A DNA stretch of 41,521 nucleotides from Psychrobacter piechaudii (GTDB lineage Bacteria; Pseudomonadota; Gammaproteobacteria; Pseudomonadales; Moraxellaceae), in assembly GCF_900162825.1 (NCBI RefSeq), contig NZ_FUGE01000072.1, forward strand, positions 1-41,521, written 5' to 3'. Below are positions 1 to 8,195 of this stretch, piece after piece. Both the position numbers and the translations under genes were made by a program. Within the stretch, counting starts at the first letter, position 1. Every line of letters begins with the position of its first letter. The notes beneath the pieces were generated by a model. It was given only the letters and a program-made list of their open reading frames with translations, ran no database searches and was not told the DNA's origin.

Positions 1-629
1 TTACCCTCATAACTTAAGTAGGAGCCTGCTTTGACTCGAGTAATAAACTTGTAATCATGCTCATCCCATTGACGCATGTGATAGGCTGAGTCAGCTTCTC
101 TATCGATAATATGAATTAAAGGTTTATCAAATCCTTGCTGCTCTAAATATTCAATGCGTGTGGTTAATTCATTGAGATGGGTTTGTTTAGCAGGAGTGTC
201 CTGATAACTACTATGAACGCCATTGGCGGTTACAAGGTTCTGAGCAGGCGTTGCTATAGGACTGCCATTAATATCACTAACTAAAACGCTTGATTGCAAT
301 TCATAACCAACATCTAAGTTATGTGTCATCGCATAGGTGTCTTGTTTGTTGTGATGGGTAAGTGACAGACGCGACCAGTCGTGCATTACTAGCCCATAGC
401 GTTTGCAGTCCTCTCGACATCCTTGTAAGCTGTTTTCAAGTAACGGCTTACTAAGCTCTTGATAGCTGATGTTGTCATTATTCACAAATCGCCATAACGC
501 TTGGGTCTGAGCAAAACTGCTTTTAGTATCCATAGTTGCTTTCATACCAGCATGTAGATAACCGTTTGGGTGAGTGTGATTGTGTACGAGTTGTTGATAT
601 CGTTTGATGAGCCTCGTATCTAGCTCCAT
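1..629 (-). CDS. IS4-family transposase, N-terminal part (runs off the left edge)
   Basis: A reading frame opens at an ATG at 629 and stays open for 209 residues to the window edge. The translation contains MHDWSRLSL near residue 82, which fits the segment holding the first catalytic Asp of IS4/Tn5-like DDE transposases. It also contains IIDREADS at about residues 174-181, the second-Asp segment (DREAD-type) of that family. The third acidic residue (YREK region) lies beyond the window. The protein would cut and rejoin element ends. The visible part has no frameshift or stop, so the gene may be intact. IS4-family membership is inferred from these motifs; the subgroup is not assigned. Confidence 0.85.
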   Translation of the reverse strand, partial: MELDTRLIKRYQQLVHNHTHPNGYLHAGMKATMDTKSSFAQTQALWRFVNNDNISYQELSKPLLENSLQGCREDCKRYGLVMHDWSRLSLTHHNKQDTYAMTHNLDVGYELQSSVLVSDINGSPIATPAQNLVTANGVHSSYQDTPAKQTHLNELTTRIEYLEQQGFDKPLIHIIDREADSAYHMRQWDEHDYKFITRVKAGSYLSYEG

Positions 630-712
630 TTTTCTATGCCTTGTCTATGCCATACTGCGCTATTTTATCAAATTTATGCTCACTGATAAATTGTGTAGAT
701 ACCTATGCCCTG
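1..712 (-). mobile_element. Partial IS4-type insertion sequence; probable end near 712
   Basis: The transposase gene is followed outward (630-712) by a short AT-rich non-coding stretch that ends with CTATGCCCTG. Read inward, the proposed terminus is CAGGGCATAGGTATCTACAC, which has the look of an IS inverted end. The other end lies outside the window, so neither the inverted repeat pairing nor a target duplication can be tested. The boundary at 712 is inferred partly because the MITE at 28624-28748 starts with the same seven bases. Confidence 0.45.
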
Positions 713-840
713 AAGTGGGTGGTTTTACGGCGACTGGTGATAAAAACGATGCGTTCATTATCATTTTAATCTGATTTTATATCGGCTTAAAACAATACTA
801 AATAACGACAAGCAGCGGTCAATAACGGCAACTAAAACAC

Positions 841-1167
841 TTATCGTTCACAAATCTCAGAGCGCACAATGAAGCGCTTGCCCTCTGGTATCTCTAGAGA
901 GAAGCTAGCACCGCGGCCATTAACCACATCGATAGTCAGGTCAGTGTGCTGCCATAATTCATGTTGCGCTTTGCCTATATAAAAAGGACAGCCGCCGATT
1001 TCACCGACTAAGACATCCTGCCCGCCCACCTTAAATTCTCCTAGCGGATAGCACATGGGCGAGCTGCCATCACAGCATCCTCCGGATTGATGAAACATTA
1101 ATTCACCATGCTTAGATTTTAAAAGCTCTATCAGCTCTAGCGCTGCTTGGGTTGCGTTTACTTTCAT
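841..1167 (-). CDS. DUF779 family protein, aldehyde dehydrogenase partner
   Basis: This 108-residue protein has a conserved Cys-rich segment, HQSGGCCDGSSPMCYP at about residues 26-41 (Cys31, Cys32, Cys39), and a further GGC at residue 60. The pattern matches the DUF779 family, small proteins of unknown biochemical role usually encoded just downstream of acetaldehyde dehydrogenases of the AcoD/ExaC/AldB type. That is the arrangement here, with a gap of about 100 bases after the dehydrogenase gene. An upstream in-frame ATG would add ten residues. The start at 1167 is preferred because AAGGA lies eight bases before it. A metal-binding or enzyme-maturation role is plausible from the cysteines but is inference. 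Confidence 0.85.
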   Translation of the reverse strand: MKVNATQAALELIELLKSKHGELMFHQSGGCCDGSSPMCYPLGEFKVGGQDVLVGEIGGCPFYIGKAQHELWQHTDLTIDVVNGRGASFSLEIPEGKRFIVRSEICER

Positions 1168-1269
1168 TGTTTTATTCCTTATTAATAAAAAAGGCAACTC
1201 ACCTTACGATGAATTGCCCTTAATTATGTATGGTTCAGTTTAATACTAGATTAGCATGAGGCCATTAAT

Positions 1270-2796
1270 TTAGAAAAAGCCCATTGCTTTGGTGCTATAC
1301 GACACCAGCATGTTTTTGGTTTGCTGATAATGATCTAGCATCATTAAATGGTTTTCACGGCCAATACCGGATTGCTTATAGCCACCAAATGCTGAGTGAG
1401 CTGGATACACGTGATAGCAGTTGGTCCATACGCGGCCGGCTTGGATACCACGGCCAAAGCGGTAGGCTTTATGAACGTTACGTGTCCAAATACCAGCACC
1501 TAGGCCATAAAGTGTATCGTTAGCGATTTGCATCGCTTCTTCGTCATCTTTGAAGGTTGTTACTGACAATACCGGTCCAAAAATCTCTTCTTGGAAAATA
1601 CGCATGTCGTTAGTGCCCTCAAAAATGGTCGGCTTCACGTAATAACCACCTTTGGTCTCATCATCACGCTGATCTTGCTCACCACCAACCAGTACTTTAG
1701 CGCCTTCTTTTTTACCAATATCTAAGTAAGATAGGATTTTCTCTAGCTGATCTGAGCTGGCTTGTGCCCCAACCATGGTTTCTGTATCTAGTGGATTACC
1801 AAGTTTAATGGCATTGACACGCTCAATACAGCGCTTGATAAATTCATCATAGATGCTTTCATGCACTAAAGCACGTGATGGACAAGTACATACCTCACCT
1901 TGGTTTAGTGCAAACATCACAAGGCCTTCAACTGCCTTATCTAAGAAATCATCATCTTCATCCATCACATCGGCAAAGAAGATATTCGGGCTCTTACCGC
2001 CAAGCTCTAGAGTGACTGGGATAATATTTTCACTGGCGTATTGCATAATCAGACGACCGGTTGTGGTTTCACCTGTGAACGCAACTTTGCTGATACGTGG
2101 GTTTGATGCTAGTGGCTTGCCGGCCTCAACACCAAAACCATTAACAATATTTAGCACGCCTTTTGGTAGAAGATCAGCAATACCAATAGTCTCTAGCATA
2201 TATAGGATAGACGCTGGCGTCTGCTCAGCTGGCTTTAATACGATACAGTTACCGGCAGCTAAGGCAGGCGCGATTTTCCAAATCGCCATTAATAATGGGA
2301 AGTTCCATGGAATAATCTGGCCCACTACTCCTAAAGGCTCATGGAAGTGATAAGCAACGGTATCTTCATCGATTTGGCTAATCCCGCCTTCTTGTGCACG
2401 AATCGCACCAGCAAAATAACGCAGATGATCAACCGCTAAAGGAATGTCTGCCGCTAAGGTTTCTCGAACGGGCTTACCGTTTTCATAACACTCGGCCACA
2501 GCGATTTGCTCAAGATGTTCTTCCATCTTGTCTGCCATTTTAAGCAAAATATTTGAACGTTCTGTGACACTGGTCTTACCCCAAGCATCTTTAGCAGCGT
2601 GGGCAGCATCTAGTGCTTTTTCGATATCAGCCGCTTTTGAACGAGCGACTTGGCAAATGACCTTGCCATCTACTGGACTGGTATTTTCGAAATACTCACC
2701 ATCAATGGGAGCAACCCATTCTCCGCCAATAAAGTTGTCATATTTTTCGCGGAATTTTACCAAGCTGTTCTCGGTATTCGGGGTTTGGTATAGCAT
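1270..2796 (-). CDS. aldB: NAD-dependent (acet)aldehyde dehydrogenase, AldB/ExaC type
   Basis: This 508-residue protein belongs to the aldehyde dehydrogenase superfamily and oxidises acetaldehyde or similar aldehydes to the acid with NAD(P). Visible family features are the cofactor-binding segment [12 protein letters not shown] at about residues 159-170, the catalytic-base segment ELGGKS with Glu264, and the nucleophile segment [12 protein letters not shown] with Cys303. The start ([10 protein letters not shown]) and end ([12 protein letters not shown]) closely resemble E. coli AldB and Pseudomonas ExaC. Length is normal. A strong ribosome site, AAGGAGCG, precedes the ATG. It is probably co-transcribed with the downstream DUF779 gene. 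Likely roles are ethanol or aldehyde catabolism and detoxification; the exact substrate cannot be read from sequence. Confidence 0.93.
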   Translation of the reverse strand: MLYQTPNTENSLVKFREKYDNFIGGEWVAPIDGEYFENTSPVDGKVICQVARSKAADIEKALDAAHAAKDAWGKTSVTERSNILLKMADKMEEHLEQIAVAECYENGKPVRETLAADIPLAVDHLRYFAGAIRAQEGGISQIDEDTVAYHFHEPLGVVGQIIPWNFPLLMAIWKIAPALAAGNCIVLKPAEQTPASILYMLETIGIADLLPKGVLNIVNGFGVEAGKPLASNPRISKVAFTGETTTGRLIMQYASENIIPVTLELGGKSPNIFFADVMDEDDDFLDKAVEGLVMFALNQGEVCTCPSRALVHESIYDEFIKRCIERVNAIKLGNPLDTETMVGAQASSDQLEKILSYLDIGKKEGAKVLVGGEQDQRDDETKGGYYVKPTIFEGTNDMRIFQEEIFGPVLSVTTFKDDEEAMQIANDTLYGLGAGIWTRNVHKAYRFGRGIQAGRVWTNCYHVYPAHSAFGGYKQSGIGRENHLMMLDHYQQTKNMLVSYSTKAMGFF

Positions 2797-2853
2797 GTAA
2801 CGCTCCTTGTTCTCATTATTTATTATGCTTTAGTTTTTAAAGCCCTTACTAAG

Positions 2854-2871
2854 GCGCAATTTCCGTTGCGC
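2854..2871. promoter_or_regulatory. Inverted repeat upstream of aldB, candidate operator
   Basis: GCGCAA and TTGCGC form a perfect inverted repeat separated by six bases. It sits about 60-75 bases upstream of the aldB start. It may be a regulator binding site or a 5' leader hairpin. There is no T-run on either side, so it is not a terminator. Confidence 0.35.
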
Positions 2872-3176
2872 ACTCGCTCCATCGTACTGACTAATCAAGC
2901 CAAGTAAAAGTTCCGAATTGTATGCAGTGCTAGTCATATTGATAATTATTGGTTATGGTATTATTTTATAGCAGATGACTGGGTTATATAAGCCTATTGA
3001 TGCTCATATGCACAGGCAATTTTAAAAGGAAGTTAAGCTTTTCATTTAAATGGATTTTATTTGACTGTACGGTGTCTTAAGACAGCCTTTAGCTTGGCTA
3101 TTCAAGTGTGTGATTTTTGCTGAACACCCATAACTAAAAGGCAGTCGACACATAGCAAATTGTGATTGGTCTGAAT

Positions 3177-3196
3177 AATATACGTGATAGTATATT
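3177..3196. promoter_or_regulatory. Palindrome AATATAC-N6-GTATATT, candidate operator
   Basis: A perfect 7-bp inverted repeat with a 6-bp centre (GTGATA) lies about 95-115 bases before the first Nramp-like gene. It is flanked by CTG and CAG, which would extend the symmetry with a small offset. The core ATAC-N6-GTAT resembles LysR-type sites of the BenM/CatM group (ATAC-N7-GTAT) but has one base less in the centre. The regulator is unknown. Confidence 0.4.
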
Positions 3197-3289
3197 CAGC
3201 TTTTATGAACTGACAGCACAGCTATCTTTTAATTTTATTGTATATCTGGTCAGCCAAACTCCCATTACAACTACTCATTAGAGGTCTTT

Positions 3290-4543
3290 ATGAGCACAGC
3301 ATCTCCAAATCACGGGAAGCTAAACTGGCGTATTTTTGGGCCAGGTATCCTATTAGCAACGGGCGCAGTTGGCGGTTCTCACCTTATCTCATCCACCCAA
3401 GCGGGTGCGATATATGGTTGGCAGCTGGCCGTTATGATTGTTCTTGCCAACTTCTTTAAATATCCCTTCTTTAGATTTAGTACCGATTATGTGTATGACA
3501 CGGGCGAATCTCTTATTGCCGGTTATGCTAGAAAATCGCGTGTGTATCTTTGGCTATATACAATCTTGTTATTAGCATCTGCACTAATCAGCGTTGGTGC
3601 CGTTGCCCTATTAGCTACAGTCATCTTAGGCTTTATGCTTCCAGAAAGTTTAAGCCTATCTATGACGACGTTGTCGTTTATTGTTATGAGTGTCTCTTGG
3701 TTGTTCTTGGTAATGGGGCATTACAAGGTGCTGGACCGTTTTAACAAATGGATCATGGCCGCACTTATTATCAGCACCATTTTGGCAGTATTTATTGCAG
3801 CAGGTAACCCCACTGAAATAGCGACAGACTTTGTGGCAATATCACCTTGGAATATGGCCTCACTGGGTTTCATTGTCGCACTAATGGGCTGGATGCCAGC
3901 ACCGCTTGAGTTCGCGGCTATGACGTCTATGTGGACCAAAGAGAAAGTGAAGACGGACCACACCACGCACAGACAAGGTTTGATCGACTTTAATGCCGGT
4001 TATATCTCAAGTGCTATTTTGGCTATTCTATTTTTAGCCCTTGGTGTATTTGTTCAGTATGGCTCAGGTACTGAAATTCAGACCCAAGGTGGTGCATACA
4101 TTACTCAGCTGATGAACATGTATACCGCAACCATTGGCGATTGGTCTAAGTACTTGGTCTCTTTTGTGGCATTTATGGTGATGTTTGGCACTATCATTGC
4201 TTGTGCTGATGGTTATGGTCGTTCGATTGCTGAAGGCATGCGTCTGATTAATAACAACCCTAATGAAGCCTCTCAAAAATCTATCTTTTGGTGGACTACT
4301 TTTTCAGCATTGGGCGGGTTTATTCTAATCACCTTCTTCAAAGGTCAGCTGGGCATGATGCTGCAATTTGCCATGATCTCGGCATTTGTCTTAGCCCCAG
4401 TATACGGCTGGTTAAACTACTCACTGGTTAAGAGTCACAAAAAGCTCTCTACAGCGATGACGGTTTACAGTATTTCAGGCCTAATATTCCTAGGGGCTGT
4501 TGCGCTATTGTTTATGGCACAGCTATTGGGTCTGCTAAGTTAA
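3290..4543 (+). CDS. Nramp-fold membrane transporter, non-canonical, copy 1
   Basis: This 417-residue protein is highly hydrophobic with about 11 membrane segments and aligns by eye with the Nramp (SLC11) fold. GPGILLATGAVGGSHLISSTQAG (about residues 17-39, quoted in part: AVGGSHLISSTQAG) takes the place of the first-helix segment of metal transporters. In true Nramp proteins this carries DPGN; here it reads Gly28-Gly29-Ser30-His31. The helix-6 segment usually reading MPHN is here WMPAPLE at 201-207, keeping Met-Pro but losing His and Asn. The Asp and Asn that bind Mn/Fe are therefore missing, so the substrate is probably not a canonical divalent transition metal. The paralogue follows 170 bases downstream. 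Substrate unknown. The start has only a weak ribosome site (AGAGGT). Confidence 0.85.
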   Translation: MSTASPNHGKLNWRIFGPGILLATGAVGGSHLISSTQAGAIYGWQLAVMIVLANFFKYPFFRFSTDYVYDTGESLIAGYARKSRVYLWLYTILLLASALISVGAVALLATVILGFMLPESLSLSMTTLSFIVMSVSWLFLVMGHYKVLDRFNKWIMAALIISTILAVFIAAGNPTEIATDFVAISPWNMASLGFIVALMGWMPAPLEFAAMTSMWTKEKVKTDHTTHRQGLIDFNAGYISSAILAILFLALGVFVQYGSGTEIQTQGGAYITQLMNMYTATIGDWSKYLVSFVAFMVMFGTIIACADGYGRSIAEGMRLINNNPNEASQKSIFWWTTFSALGGFILITFFKGQLGMMLQFAMISAFVLAPVYGWLNYSLVKSHKKLSTAMTVYSISGLIFLGAVALLFMAQLLGLLS

Positions 4544-4615
4544 TTTAATTGCAGATATAGCAAATTAATGGCTATTCTATTAACCGAAAATACTGACTTA
4601 AATTTTCACTTTATT

Positions 4616-4667
4616 GCCTTTAGTGATTCATAATAAAAAACTGATGAAAGTTTGAAACGCTAAAGGC
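4616..4667 (+). other. Stem-loop in the leader between the two Nramp-like genes
   Basis: GCCTTTAG (4616-4623) pairs with CTAAAGGC (4660-4667). The pairing continues inward by a G-T and a G-C pair, and a smaller TTCAT/ATGAA stem nests inside. There is no T-run, so it is not a terminator. It may be an RNA-processing or leader element for the second transporter gene. It does not match a riboswitch class known to me. Confidence 0.3.
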
Positions 4668-4713
4668 TTAAAGACTTATTTGGATTAAAAATATATGTTA
4701 AGGACGCATGTTT

Positions 4714-5973
4714 ATGAATAACAGTGGAGTAGCTGAAAAAGCACCCAGTGGTGTTAACTGGAAAGCCTTTGGCCCAGGTATTTTATTAGCGACAGCTGCT
4801 ATCGGTGGCTCGCATTTGATCTCATCGACTCAGGCTGGGGCAATGTACGGCTGGCAGTTAGCGATTATGATTATTTTGGCTAACTTTTTTAAGTATCCCT
4901 TCTTTAAGTTTGGCACTGATTATGTCTATGAAACAGGCGAATCTTTAGTTGCTGGATATGCAAAAAAATCAAAAGTTTATTTGTGGGCCTTTTTTATATT
5001 GTCCTTTGCCGCCTCAGTTATTAGTACCGGCGCAGTGGCGTTGTTAGCTGCCGTTATTCTAGGGTTCATGTTACCTGAAAGCCTTGGATTATCCACCACG
5101 ACCTTATCGTTAATTGTTATGGTTGTCTCTTGGTTATTCCTTATCCTAGGGCATTATAAAATGCTGGATAGGGTTACCAAATGGATCATGGTGGCATTGA
5201 CTTTGGCAACCTTAGCGGCCGTTATTATTGCTTCTGGCAAGCCTACTGCCATCTCTCCAGACTTTGTTGCCACCTCACCTTGGAATATGGCGACCTTAGG
5301 CTTTATCGTGGCATTAATGGGCTGGATGCCAGCACCACTTGAGTTCTCTGCCATTAACTCAATGTGGATTTCTGCGAAGGTTAAAAACGACCAGACCACG
5401 CACCGTCAAGGCTTAATTGACTTTAATGTCGGCTTTATTGCCACCTCTGTTTTGGCGTTGTTGTTCTTAGCTTTAGGAGTGTATGTTCAGTATGGCTCTG
5501 GTGTAGAAATTCAAACCCAAGGTGGCGCTTATGTCGATCAGCTGATTAACATGTACACAGCCACCATTGGTGAATGGGCAAGATTATTGGTCGCCTTTAT
5601 TGCCTTCATGGTGATGTTTGGAACCACCATTACCTGTGCTGATGGCTATGGCCGCGTGAACGCTGAAAGCTGGCGTTTGGTAAAAGGCGATCTAGAGGTT
5701 TCACAAAAGCAAATTCTAGCTTGGACCACATACTGTGTTTGGGGCGGGTTTATTATTATTACCTTCTTCACAGGTCAGCTGGGTGCTATGCTTAAATTCG
5801 CTATGATCACAGCTTTCGTATCTGCTCCTATCTTTGGTTGGTTGAACTACTCTCTTGCCAAAAACCATCAGCAGTTATCTTCAGGCATGAAGCTGTATAG
5901 TATTGCCGGTCTAATCTTCTTAGGTGGCATTGCGCTATTATTTATGGCTCAGCTATTAGGAATGATTGATTAA
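4714..5973 (+). CDS. Nramp-fold membrane transporter, non-canonical, copy 2
   Basis: This 419-residue polytopic membrane protein is closely similar along its whole length to the preceding gene product, so the pair arose by tandem duplication. It carries the same altered motifs: GGSH in the first helix (residues 31-34) instead of DPGN, and WMPAPLEF in helix 6 instead of the MPHN type. Differences are spread through the sequence and both copies look intact, which suggests both are kept by selection. An ATG at 4708 is also in frame, but the AAGGA at 4700-4704 is only three bases from it and nine from the ATG at 4714, so 4714 is preferred. A strong terminator follows. The transported substrate is unknown. 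Confidence 0.85.
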   Translation: MNNSGVAEKAPSGVNWKAFGPGILLATAAIGGSHLISSTQAGAMYGWQLAIMIILANFFKYPFFKFGTDYVYETGESLVAGYAKKSKVYLWAFFILSFAASVISTGAVALLAAVILGFMLPESLGLSTTTLSLIVMVVSWLFLILGHYKMLDRVTKWIMVALTLATLAAVIIASGKPTAISPDFVATSPWNMATLGFIVALMGWMPAPLEFSAINSMWISAKVKNDQTTHRQGLIDFNVGFIATSVLALLFLALGVYVQYGSGVEIQTQGGAYVDQLINMYTATIGEWARLLVAFIAFMVMFGTTITCADGYGRVNAESWRLVKGDLEVSQKQILAWTTYCVWGGFIIITFFTGQLGAMLKFAMITAFVSAPIFGWLNYSLAKNHQQLSSGMKLYSIAGLIFLGGIALLFMAQLLGMID

Positions 5974-6025
5974 TCTGGGGTTAAGGATTATCTTTCATAA
6001 CCCACTAAACATAAGATGAATTATC

Positions 6026-6062
6026 TAGAGCTGCTTTGAATTCAAAGCAGCTCTATTTTTTT
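6026..6062 (+). terminator. Strong Rho-independent terminator after the Nramp-like pair
   Basis: A fully palindromic 30-base segment (arms 6026-6040 and 6041-6055, centre GAATTC) is followed by seven T residues (6056-6062). It lies about 50 bases after the second transporter gene. Confidence 0.9.
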
Positions 6063-6180
6063 AACTCACAGAACAAGCGTTATAAAATTGCTGTTGTATC
6101 AGTCACTGGTTACGTTATATAGTCTTAATAACCCTTTTTCATTTCGCTCTAGGGAATAATAAAGCAATTTGGAGGCTTAC

Positions 6181-6933
6181 ATGAAAGGTTTCGGGTCGTT
6201 AAAAACTACAAACATTACCTCATCAGCCAACAGCCACAGAACTTGTCGTCGCTATGGCGTAATGCTAGCGCTCGTGCTAAGTTCGGCTCCCTTAGCGATG
6301 ACAGGATGTAAGCCTCAGCCACAAAACCCTATGCTACAAACCATTCCTACGGATGCTGAAAAATGGCAGGATAAGTTAGGCGATACCTTAGAGCAGTTAT
6401 CAGAAGAAGACAGACAGCTGTTAAGCCGTTATATGATACGTATACGTTTGAGTGAGGCCTATGAAAAAGGGGCTATGCCGCGAATAACCATCGGTAAGGC
6501 GTTAGATCAACAACGCCGATATGAGGCACTACACCCCAATAATCCAACGGGTCGTAAAAGCCCAGTCACTCAAAATGCACAGCAAAATGAATTCACCTTG
6601 ACCTTACTACCGGCTCATACTAGCGCTACCGATAGCTTAAACAACGTCGAGCTGTCTTTTGTGTTGGCTAACAGAGGGGATGTGGCCATTAATAGCTTTA
6701 AGGCAACGCTACTTTTACGCTATCCGGCTTTCAAAAAACCGAAACCTGTGGTGATTCCGCTGACCAAATTTGAGCCTCCGATTGCGCCCAGAAATGCCAA
6801 TAAAATAATTACAGATGTGAGTATCTCAGACACCAATGTCATGAAAGCCATCCAAAACCCTCAAAATGTTGAGATTGTGGTGACCAATGGGCAGATGAGG
6901 TTAGCTGATGGTCGTGTCATTGAATTTGAGTAA
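6181..6933 (+). CDS. Predicted lipoprotein of unknown function
   Basis: This 250-residue protein has a basic N-terminal segment, a hydrophobic stretch (about residues 26-42, YGVMLALVLSSAPLAMTG) and a lipobox-like MTGC with Cys43. It is thus probably a lipoprotein anchored in the outer or inner membrane. The N-region is unusually long. The mature part has a helical charged region and a C-terminal half rich in beta-type sequence (VELSFVLANRGDVAINSFKA), which resembles an immunoglobulin-like or FxLYD-type fold, though this is a guess. A TTG at 6169 is in frame, but the GGAGG at 6171-6175 fits the ATG at 6181. The LysR gene starts 19 bases downstream, so the two are probably co-transcribed. No family is recognised with certainty. 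Confidence 0.75.
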   Translation: MKGFGSLKTTNITSSANSHRTCRRYGVMLALVLSSAPLAMTGCKPQPQNPMLQTIPTDAEKWQDKLGDTLEQLSEEDRQLLSRYMIRIRLSEAYEKGAMPRITIGKALDQQRRYEALHPNNPTGRKSPVTQNAQQNEFTLTLLPAHTSATDSLNNVELSFVLANRGDVAINSFKATLLLRYPAFKKPKPVVIPLTKFEPPIAPRNANKIITDVSISDTNVMKAIQNPQNVEIVVTNGQMRLADGRVIEFE

Positions 6934-6952
6934 AAGTCCTAACGAGGAATAA

Positions 6953-7909
6953 ATGCAATTAAAAAGACTGACTGCTTTTCATACGGTAGCCGAACTAAAA
7001 AGCTTCAGTGAGGCGGCCTTGGTCACCCAATTATCACAGCCTACTTTAAGCCGATTAATTAAGCAGTTAGAAGATGATATTGGGGTCGAGCTTATTGACC
7101 GTTACCATCGCCCTTTGCAATTAACCGCAGCTGGGCTGTTTTTTTATGACAAGGTAGACTCAATTTTAAAAGAGCTTGAAAGCAGTATCAGCTTAACTCA
7201 AAAAATTGCCCACCCACCCGATACTTTGAATATCGGCTTTGTGCCTTCTGTCTTGTACGGACTATTGCCTACCATTATTTCCCGTACCAAACAGCGCCTT
7301 CCTAATTTAGCGGTGCATTTAAAAGACATTAGCTCTTTTAAACAAGTGGGTGCGTTAAAGGCAGGCGAGATTGATGTGGGTTTCGGTCGTTTTTCTCATG
7401 ATGACGCCAGTATCAAGCAGCTGTTATTGCGCCATGAGCGTTATGTGGCTGCACTGCCGAAAGCTCATCCCTTAACTGAGCAGCAAGAGATTCATCTATC
7501 CCAGCTGCAAGATAGCCGGATTATTTTGTATCATCAAACTCACTTACCCGCAGCTCATTTATCCGCCTCACAGCACTCAGACTATGACAGCCCTGCTCTA
7601 ATTGGTGAGCCATTATTACATCTATTTGCCAAGCAGTCGGCTTTGCCGCATCAAACCACCTCGGTAAGTGATATTCAAATCGCCTTGGGTCTTGTGGCGG
7701 CTGGCGAGGGCATAACTTTGGTGCCTGATAGCTTGAAGTCTGTACGCACTGAACAAATCAGTTATCGCAAGCTGGTTCACGAAGATGCGACCTCCCCTAT
7801 TTATTTGTGTGCCTTACAAAACCCGACCCACCCTGCATTCGATACTTTACTCGAAGTGATTTACGGGATTTATGAAGAACGGGGAATCACCTATCGCCGT
7901 GCGCAATAA
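6953..7909 (+). CDS. LysR-family transcriptional regulator
   Basis: This 318-residue protein has the standard LysR layout. The N-terminal winged helix-turn-helix lies at about residues 1-60 with recognition-helix sequence SQPTLSRLIKQLE (28-40). A linker helix follows, then an effector-binding domain beginning around NIGFVPSVLYGLLP (about 94-107). That opening resembles the BenM/CatM/CbnR branch. It stands between a lipoprotein gene and the propionate operon. It reads in the same direction as prpB, not divergently as local LysR regulators usually do. Its target could be prpB, the upstream genes, or something elsewhere; the sequence does not decide. GGAATAA precedes the ATG closely. Confidence 0.9.
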   Translation: MQLKRLTAFHTVAELKSFSEAALVTQLSQPTLSRLIKQLEDDIGVELIDRYHRPLQLTAAGLFFYDKVDSILKELESSISLTQKIAHPPDTLNIGFVPSVLYGLLPTIISRTKQRLPNLAVHLKDISSFKQVGALKAGEIDVGFGRFSHDDASIKQLLLRHERYVAALPKAHPLTEQQEIHLSQLQDSRIILYHQTHLPAAHLSASQHSDYDSPALIGEPLLHLFAKQSALPHQTTSVSDIQIALGLVAAGEGITLVPDSLKSVRTEQISYRKLVHEDATSPIYLCALQNPTHPAFDTLLEVIYGIYEERGITYRRAQ

Positions 7910-8034
7910 GGTTTTATTGCACTATTTCACAGATATAATTGTAACAAAATGTGTATTTTAATCTTTGTTTATTCTTCTCAATTTACAGTTTATAAATACC
8001 TTAGCTAGCAAGCCATGATCTTTTAAATAGAATC

Positions 8035-8049
8035 ATTCATAAATTGAAT
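8035..8049. promoter_or_regulatory. ATTCA-N5-TGAAT palindrome in the prpB upstream region
   Basis: A perfect 5-bp inverted repeat with a five-base AT centre lies about 150 bases upstream of prpB, inside the 286-base AT-rich gap 7910-8195. Its size fits the T-N11-A type of LysR half-site palindrome. No clear -35/-10 pair could be chosen in this gap, and no terminator for the LysR gene is visible. Confidence 0.3.
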
Positions 8050-8195
8050 ACTATAATTAAATATAAATAATCATTTTAATCTAACTTATCTGTTAATCTA
8101 CTAGCCCCTCTTCCTTATTGGCTAAATAAACGGTACTCTATCGTCAAAGACAAGCCTTATTGTACTCCTCCCCTTCTTATATCTAAGGAAAGATT

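Larger units (their letters stand above)
2797..3289. other. Divergent intergenic region between aldB and the first Nramp-like gene
   Basis: This 493-base stretch has no credible gene; the short frames in it lack ribosome sites or family features. It must hold the promoters of both divergent transcription units. Two palindromes stand out and are listed separately: GCGCAA/TTGCGC at 2854-2871 on the aldB side and AATATAC/GTATATT at 3177-3196 on the transporter side. No convincing sigma-54 type -24/-12 element was found on the aldB side. Confidence 0.6.

Noticed and set aside
1284..2800. Plus-strand open frames inside the aldB gene (1284-1523, 1853-2350, 2528-2800)
   Set aside because: They are antisense shadows of a clear dehydrogenase gene, with no ribosome site or family features.
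2797..3289. Sigma-54 promoter for aldB
   Set aside because: I looked for a GG-N10-GC type element on the minus strand and found no convincing match.
3238..3459. 73-codon plus-strand frame overlapping the start of the first Nramp-like gene
   Set aside because: It is out of frame with a clear membrane-protein gene and has no recognisable features.
3627..5310. Partial matches to the recBCD 11-mer (CTTAGGCTTTAT) in the transporter genes
   Set aside because: They encode Leu-Gly-Phe in a conserved helix and differ in the last bases; they are explained by coding sequence.
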